Assembly: GCA_900323505.1 (NCBI GenBank)
Contig: OOIN01000002.1
Span: forward strand, 1,674,001-1,738,000
DNA: 64,000 nt
Reading direction: 5' to 3'
Origin: Ustilago trichophora
Taxonomy: Eukaryota > Basidiomycota > Ustilaginomycetes > Ustilaginales > Ustilaginaceae
Part shown: in pieces, positions 59,802 to 64,000 of the stretch
How the letters are laid out: the number at the start of each line of letters is the position of its first letter
Numbering within the stretch: the first letter of the stretch is position 1
Notes under the pieces: model-generated
What the model saw: the letters and a program-made list of their open reading frames with translations, nothing else
Database searches by the model: none
What the model was told of the DNA's origin: nothing
Program-made: the position numbers and the translations under genes

Positions 59802-62087
59802 ATGCCACCAAACAACTTTATGAGCTGGGTCACCCGGCGTAGGATCTACGCCTACGGCGCCATCTCCACCCTCGCTGCCATGGCTGCCGTATTGGAAGCC
59901 TTTTCGGCGCGAAGCAACTTCTATGCTGCCGTCGTCCATCTGAGCCTCTCGAACGCGTGCATTTTGATCCTGCTCAACTTCCTCCTTGTGATAGCGCTTG
60001 TTGCTGGGCGGTCTCTGCAGCTGCTATACTTTGGCCAGCTGCGCAGATTCGAGGTGGAACTCGTCTGCGAGCGATCATGGTACAGCTTGGTGGGTACGTT
60101 GCTGGCAGTGTCCATCTTTAGGGACGATATCAGCGTCTCGTTTGTCATCCTCTTTGGCGTTCTGCTTTTCCTCAAGATCTTCCATTGGCTCTCCGCCGAG
60201 AGGGTCGCTTCGATCATGCAAAGCCCTTCCGTTCCTAGGATATTCCACGCGCGAATGGTATCAATCCTCACAACGCTCTTCATAGCAGACTTGCTCCTGG
60301 TTGGATTCTCGATGCAAATGCTTCTAGTCAAAAAGATCAAAATGGGCATGATGGTCCTCTTCACCTCTGAATTCATCATCCTCACCGCACTGCTGCTCAA
60401 CACCATCGCCCAGTATGTACTCAACTGCATCGATATGGCCCGCGAAGAACCGTGGGAGGCCAAATCCCTCTACGTGCTCTACGTCGATTTGGCCCACGAC
60501 GTGGTACGGCTCTGTACACATGGATACTTTTTCATCCTCCTAACGCGGATGTACGGCATCCCGCTTTCGCTGATTCACGACCTGTATAGCGCCGGGAGGA
60601 GCTGCACGACAAAGGCCAGGGCGTTGATACGATACAGGCAAGCGGTGAAGAAGATGGAGACCAAATATCCTAATGCTACCATGGCCGATCTGCAGGCTAC
60701 CGATGGTACTTGTATCATCTGTAGAGAGGATATGGTGGCGGTGGCTGCTGAAGATGATGGTGCAGCAGCGACGGTGGTGACGAATGTGACACCGAAGAAG
60801 CTGAGTTGTGGTCACATTTTCCACTTTCGCTGTCTGCGCTCGTGGGTGGAGCGTCAACAGAGCTGTCCTACGTGTAGGAGGATGATCTTGGACGACGAAC
60901 CGGAGCCCGCACCTGCAGCTCCTCCAATGCAGCAGCAGCAACAACAACAGCAGCAGCAGCAGCAGCAGCAGGCGGCTCCAGGTCAACCAACGAACGCTGC
61001 CGGTCCTTCTACTCCTCGTGGATCATCACAAACCGCTACCGCCTCCCGATCCGACTCGCACAACCCAACCCCGACAGAAGAAGCCTACGATTCTCGCCTT
61101 CAAGGCTTTCTCCAGCGTCTCGCCTCAGACCTCCGCAAAGTTCGCGAAGAGGGCAATCTGGCAGCACGTCGAGCTTCCAGTTCGAGACGAAGGACGAGTC
61201 GAAGCGGACACTCTACACCGCGGTCCACCGCCGGTGTTGTTCAACCCAATGGAGGAGTACCTGGTGGTATAGCTAGGCAGACGAGGGACAGCAAGTTTGG
61301 GCTTGCGGAAGCGTTCTTGCCCCGGCAAGGGCACGTTGGCAATGGTGGAGGTCGTGAGGAAAGTGGGATGGGAGGGCTATGGATGCCTCCTCCTCCTTCG
61401 ACGCTATATCCTGGCGGTAGGAGACCTCAAATTCACAGCAATGGCACTGTACCGCATTCGGGTGGAACAGCTTCCCATTCGGTCGAAACCACTGAGGACA
61501 AAGGCAAGGGCAAAGCTCGAGAAGTGTCCCCTCTCGCTGGAACCGCTTCCGATGACGAAATGGACAACCAAGGCACAGTCGACCCAGCCGACCCGCGAGA
61601 AGCTATCCGCCAGGCAACGCTCAAACGTTTCGGTCAGCTTCATTCCACTCCGCCAACCACAACCACCAGCACTGGCAGTGGCACTGGCAGTGGCACTCGC
61701 GCCTCATCTTCGCATTCTCGAACTGAGCCATTGCCAGCAGTTGGAATGATCCCTCTTTTCAATCCTGCCTCCATCCCCGATTTCCACACAACGCATCTTG
61801 AGGGTCTGCCTCATCCACTTCTCCCCTCTTCTTCCGCTCCACAGATCTTGACCACCGCTAGCAGCGGAATCATGACTGGAATCGATCAGGATCTGGACGC
61901 GGTACTGAAGACCAAAAAACGTGGAATCCAGGAGCAAATCTTCCTCCTCGAAGGCATACGCACCCGCATCGACGGAGTCATCACCGACCTCGCCAAGGTC
62001 CGGGATTACATTGACTCCACAACTCCACACAACGTTGCTGCCAGCAGCGGTGAGAATGGCGAAGATCAACCATCCTCTTCCACGTAA
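59802..62087 (+). CDS. HRD1: Hrd1-type ER membrane RING ubiquitin ligase
   Basis: A single exon of 761 codons. The N-terminal 270 residues contain about six to eight hydrophobic helices (AISTLAAMAAVLEAF, VHLSLSNACILILLNFLLV, FVILFGVLLFLKIFHWLS), as in Hrd1/synoviolin. A RING-H2 finger is at residues 304-358 (CIIC, then CGHIFHFRCL, then CPTC), with an Ala/Asp-rich insertion between the first two Cys pairs. A poly-Gln run follows at about 378-392, then a long disordered tail with Ser/Thr/Gly repeats and a predicted helix near the end (IQEQIFLLEGIRTRIDGVITDL). Hrd1 ubiquitylates misfolded ER proteins and forms part of the retrotranslocation channel (ERAD). A transposon begins 57 bp after its stop codon. 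Confidence 0.9.
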   Translation: MPPNNFMSWVTRRRIYAYGAISTLAAMAAVLEAFSARSNFYAAVVHLSLSNACILILLNFLLVIALVAGRSLQLLYFGQLRRFEVELVCERSWYSLVGTLLAVSIFRDDISVSFVILFGVLLFLKIFHWLSAERVASIMQSPSVPRIFHARMVSILTTLFIADLLLVGFSMQMLLVKKIKMGMMVLFTSEFIILTALLLNTIAQYVLNCIDMAREEPWEAKSLYVLYVDLAHDVVRLCTHGYFFILLTRMYGIPLSLIHDLYSAGRSCTTKARALIRYRQAVKKMETKYPNATMADLQATDGTCIICREDMVAVAAEDDGAAATVVTNVTPKKLSCGHIFHFRCLRSWVERQQSCPTCRRMILDDEPEPAPAAPPMQQQQQQQQQQQQQQAAPGQPTNAAGPSTPRGSSQTATASRSDSHNPTPTEEAYDSRLQGFLQRLASDLRKVREEGNLAARRASSSRRRTSRSGHSTPRSTAGVVQPNGGVPGGIARQTRDSKFGLAEAFLPRQGHVGNGGGREESGMGGLWMPPPPSTLYPGGRRPQIHSNGTVPHSGGTASHSVETTEDKGKGKAREVSPLAGTASDDEMDNQGTVDPADPREAIRQATLKRFGQLHSTPPTTTTSTGSGTGSGTRASSSHSRTEPLPAVGMIPLFNPASIPDFHTTHLEGLPHPLLPSSSAPQILTTASSGIMTGIDQDLDAVLKTKKRGIQEQIFLLEGIRTRIDGVITDLAKVRDYIDSTTPHNVAASSGENGEDQPSSST

Positions 62088-62143
62088 CCTGACGTTCCCG
62101 CATCACTTTTCACCAGCAATCACAGTTTTCCTTAACGTAATTA

Positions 62144-64000
62144 CAGTAGTACCGACGCATATGTAGTACCGACGCGTTCTCCGAGCTTAATTTTCAGTCT
62201 GATGGTAGTACTCGGTGTGATCGCGAGCTCAGCAGTCTGTGAAGCAATTTGAGTCAAACTTCAATGGTGTGTTCCTGAGATGCTATGATACATGTTGAGC
62301 CAAACAGAATCAAAGTCGGACGTGTGATGAGCTTGCTACCGGCATGATATCAAAGAATCCGAAGCCACCAAGGTCATCGTCATTGATGGCGTCAAGAGAC
62401 AGTTCAGGATCGATATTGTTGGTGAGATTTGGCTCTGCAGGTGTAGCAGAGATGGTCGGTGATGCCGAGAGCCCTTTGTCGCCATCAGGAACTGCTTCGT
62501 CGCCACCAGAGACTGCCTCAGCCTCCTCGGCCTCCTCCACCTCCTCCTCCTCTCGCTGCTTCCCTCCAGTGTTCCTACCCTTGTATGCTCCCTTTCCCAC
62601 CAAATGCTGCTCTGCTTCCGCCCTCGTGATCATCTTTGTCCGTGTCAATACCCTTTGATCACCATCCTTCCTCTTCTTGCCCCTCCTCGTTGATGTTCTG
62701 TTCCTCCGCTCCAGCTCCGATCGCAACAAATTGACCTCAACCCGAGAAGCTGCAAGTGCTGCTTCTGTCTGTGCATGTGCTTGTGAAATCGAGTTTCCGA
62801 GCTTTTGGGCTTCACGTGGGTCCTGTTCCTGAGCTAGTACGGCAACGGTGGTTTCGAATACAGTCCGTGAATTCGGTACAGCACATTCCTGCAGCGGCTG
62901 TTGGTGTTGCCGTGTTCCTGACCCGGGTAGTCGGTCAAGAACCTTATTTGCACTCGGATTAAGCGTTATTCCGCTGTCGGAGAAGGCCTTCCGGGCTCGT
63001 GCCTGCGTCAGAACCTTCTCTCGTGCCTGGGCGTACATCGTCACAAACATCGGCTTATCAATGTCGCTCACGTGGGTTGCGGCGTCCGAGATCAGACGCT
63101 TGACGGAAGCCGAGAGTGGGCCAAAGATTGAGACATCCAGAGGTTGCATTACATGGGTTGCATGAGCTGGAAGCAGGAACGGAATGATGTTCCTGTTCCA
63201 GCAAAGGTCGAGGAACAGCTCGCTTGTGTGAGACTTGTGGCCGTCGATGATGAGCAAGCGCCAAGTTGATGGCGTCGACGGCCTTGTCTCTGGCTCAAAG
63301 ATGGTTTCGAGCCATTTGAGGCCAAGTGCATGTGATGTCCAGCCATTGTCGGTCTTTGCAAACCTCCAGGAAGCCGGTACACCTTCCATACGCCGCTGTT
63401 CCCCGACTGTGTGTACCCGGCTTTTGGTGATGATAAGCGGCGATAGTACCTGACCGCCGCTTCCGATGCACTCAATTATAGTTGCCGATTCTCTTGTTCC
63501 TGGCTGTGCCTTGTACCAAGCTGCCGGCTCGCCGGAAGGCACAATGATCCGCTCGCTTCCGGCCTGACCAAACATGAACCCTGTCTCATCCATATTGAAA
63601 ACATTTGTGGATGCTACATGATACTCACGCATGATCTCAGCCAGACGATTGAACCATTCTTGTATTACAGTCTCAGTGGCTCCGGAAAGCCGGGCATTGT
63701 CCAGGCACCAAGACCAATGGGACCGAATTGTCGGGTGCCGAAGCAGGAACGCCTGCAGCCACGTGTGTGTGACGTCTGGGGCTTGGCAACGAGCAGGATT
63801 GGAACAAATGATATTGCTGGCATGCTCACGGAGAAGCGCCGGTGTCAGGGCAAAGCCGCTGCAGGCACGACGCCGGATGAACTCAAGCAAACCCGACTCT
63901 TTGGTTGGAGTCAGGCGTTGCTGGTTGTTCTGAGCCCAGGCTTTTGGCTGACGGCCTTGCCTCCGGTGGCGCAAGCTCGCTTCTGGAACATTGTTTGCTG
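62144..64000 (-). mobile_element. Fot1/pogo-type DNA transposon, cut by right edge
   Basis: It contains a DDE_1 transposase on the - strand. The candidate terminus is at 62144, where a TA dinucleotide (62142-62143, the usual target) is followed by CAGTAGTACCGACGC. A 13-mer GTAGTACCGACGC is repeated in direct orientation at 62146-62158 and again at about 62163-62175. The other end lies beyond the window, so the inverted repeat cannot be confirmed. Confidence 0.7.
62310..64000 (-). CDS. Pogo/Fot1 transposase (DDE_1), partial at right edge
   Basis: The frame is open from the right edge (continuing upstream outside the window) to the stop at 62310. Visible parts in order: the end of a psq-type helix-turn-helix (SLRHRRQGRQPKAW), a CENP-B/Tc5-type DNA-binding domain (HTWLQAFLLRHPTIRSHWS), and the DDE_1 catalytic core with Asp in NMDETGF, IIDGHKSH and MQPLDVSIF. 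By count 35 residues separate the second and third Asp, the DD35D spacing of the pogo group. A basic, then acidic, disordered tail follows. No stop or frameshift is seen in about 560 codons, so the gene may be functional. It would cut and paste the element at TA sites. Confidence 0.88.
   Translation of the reverse strand, partial: ANNVPEASLRHRRQGRQPKAWAQNNQQRLTPTKESGLLEFIRRRACSGFALTPALLREHASNIICSNPARCQAPDVTHTWLQAFLLRHPTIRSHWSWCLDNARLSGATETVIQEWFNRLAEIMREYHVASTNVFNMDETGFMFGQAGSERIIVPSGEPAAWYKAQPGTRESATIIECIGSGGQVLSPLIITKSRVHTVGEQRRMEGVPASWRFAKTDNGWTSHALGLKWLETIFEPETRPSTPSTWRLLIIDGHKSHTSELFLDLCWNRNIIPFLLPAHATHVMQPLDVSIFGPLSASVKRLISDAATHVSDIDKPMFVTMYAQAREKVLTQARARKAFSDSGITLNPSANKVLDRLPGSGTRQHQQPLQECAVPNSRTVFETTVAVLAQEQDPREAQKLGNSISQAHAQTEAALAASRVEVNLLRSELERRNRTSTRRGKKRKDGDQRVLTRTKMITRAEAEQHLVGKGAYKGRNTGGKQREEEEVEEAEEAEAVSGGDEAVPDGDKGLSASPTISATPAEPNLTNNIDPELSLDAINDDDLGGFGFFDIMPVASSSHVRL

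Noticed and set aside
1..64000. CRISPR arrays, operons, prophage, bacterial-type regulatory sites
   Set aside because: Fungal nuclear DNA with introns, eukaryotic tRNA introns and separate promoters; no regularly spaced repeats were seen.

Overview
The window is nuclear DNA of a fungus, most probably a basidiomycete smut (Ustilaginales). Reasons: compact genes that are mostly single-exon, short GT-AG introns, intron-containing tRNA genes, fungal families (Jen1-type carboxylate transporter, Zn2Cys6 regulator, Ugo1) and proteins with long low-complexity stretches. The species assignment is inference from style; no search was run.

Layout, left to right. (1) 1-7 kb: 3' exon of a gene cut by the left edge, a decayed inverted copy of a transporter segment, the intact Jen1-type transporter (-), then 3.3 kb without a recognisable gene. 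(2) 7-17 kb: Zn2Cys6 transcription factor (-), CUE-domain protein (+), DGR2/WDR44-like WD40 protein (-). (3) 17-31 kb: a second 3.2 kb gap, a four-helix membrane protein (+), tRNA-Leu(CAG) (-), a type I membrane protein (+), an NYN-domain protein with repeated LOTUS-like modules (-), a cupin_5 protein (+), a two-helix membrane protein (-) and tRNA-Trp(CCA) (+). (4) 32-44 kb: a 60-residue two-exon gene (+), a single-helix protein of unknown function (-), the Ugo1 mitochondrial fusion factor (+), a cysteine-containing secreted protein (+) and Mon2 (-). (5) 44.8-55.2 kb: a nested mobile-element island. A PIF/Harbinger DNA transposon (transposase plus a convergent Myb/SANT protein) is split by a 7,347-bp Ty3/Gypsy LTR retrotransposon whose two 259-bp LTRs differ at one base. 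(6) 55.9-62.1 kb: coiled-coil tail-anchored protein (+), a two-exon RNase P/MRP Rpr2-type subunit (-) and the Hrd1 ubiquitin ligase (+). (7) 62.1 kb to the edge: a Fot1/pogo DNA transposon starting 57 bp after the HRD1 stop codon and running out of the window.

Housekeeping genes cover membrane and organelle traffic (Mon2, Ugo1), ER quality control (Hrd1), tRNA processing (RNase P subunit) and carbon uptake and regulation (Jen1, Zn2Cys6 factor). They form no cluster with one shared function. The most distinctive part is the layered transposon island: both broken reading frames there carry a single in-frame TGA that could come from CGA, while the Myb partner stays open. I did not find a new defence or biosynthetic system. 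Predicted starts use the first plausible ATG; open frames extending upstream from GTG or TTG were trimmed.
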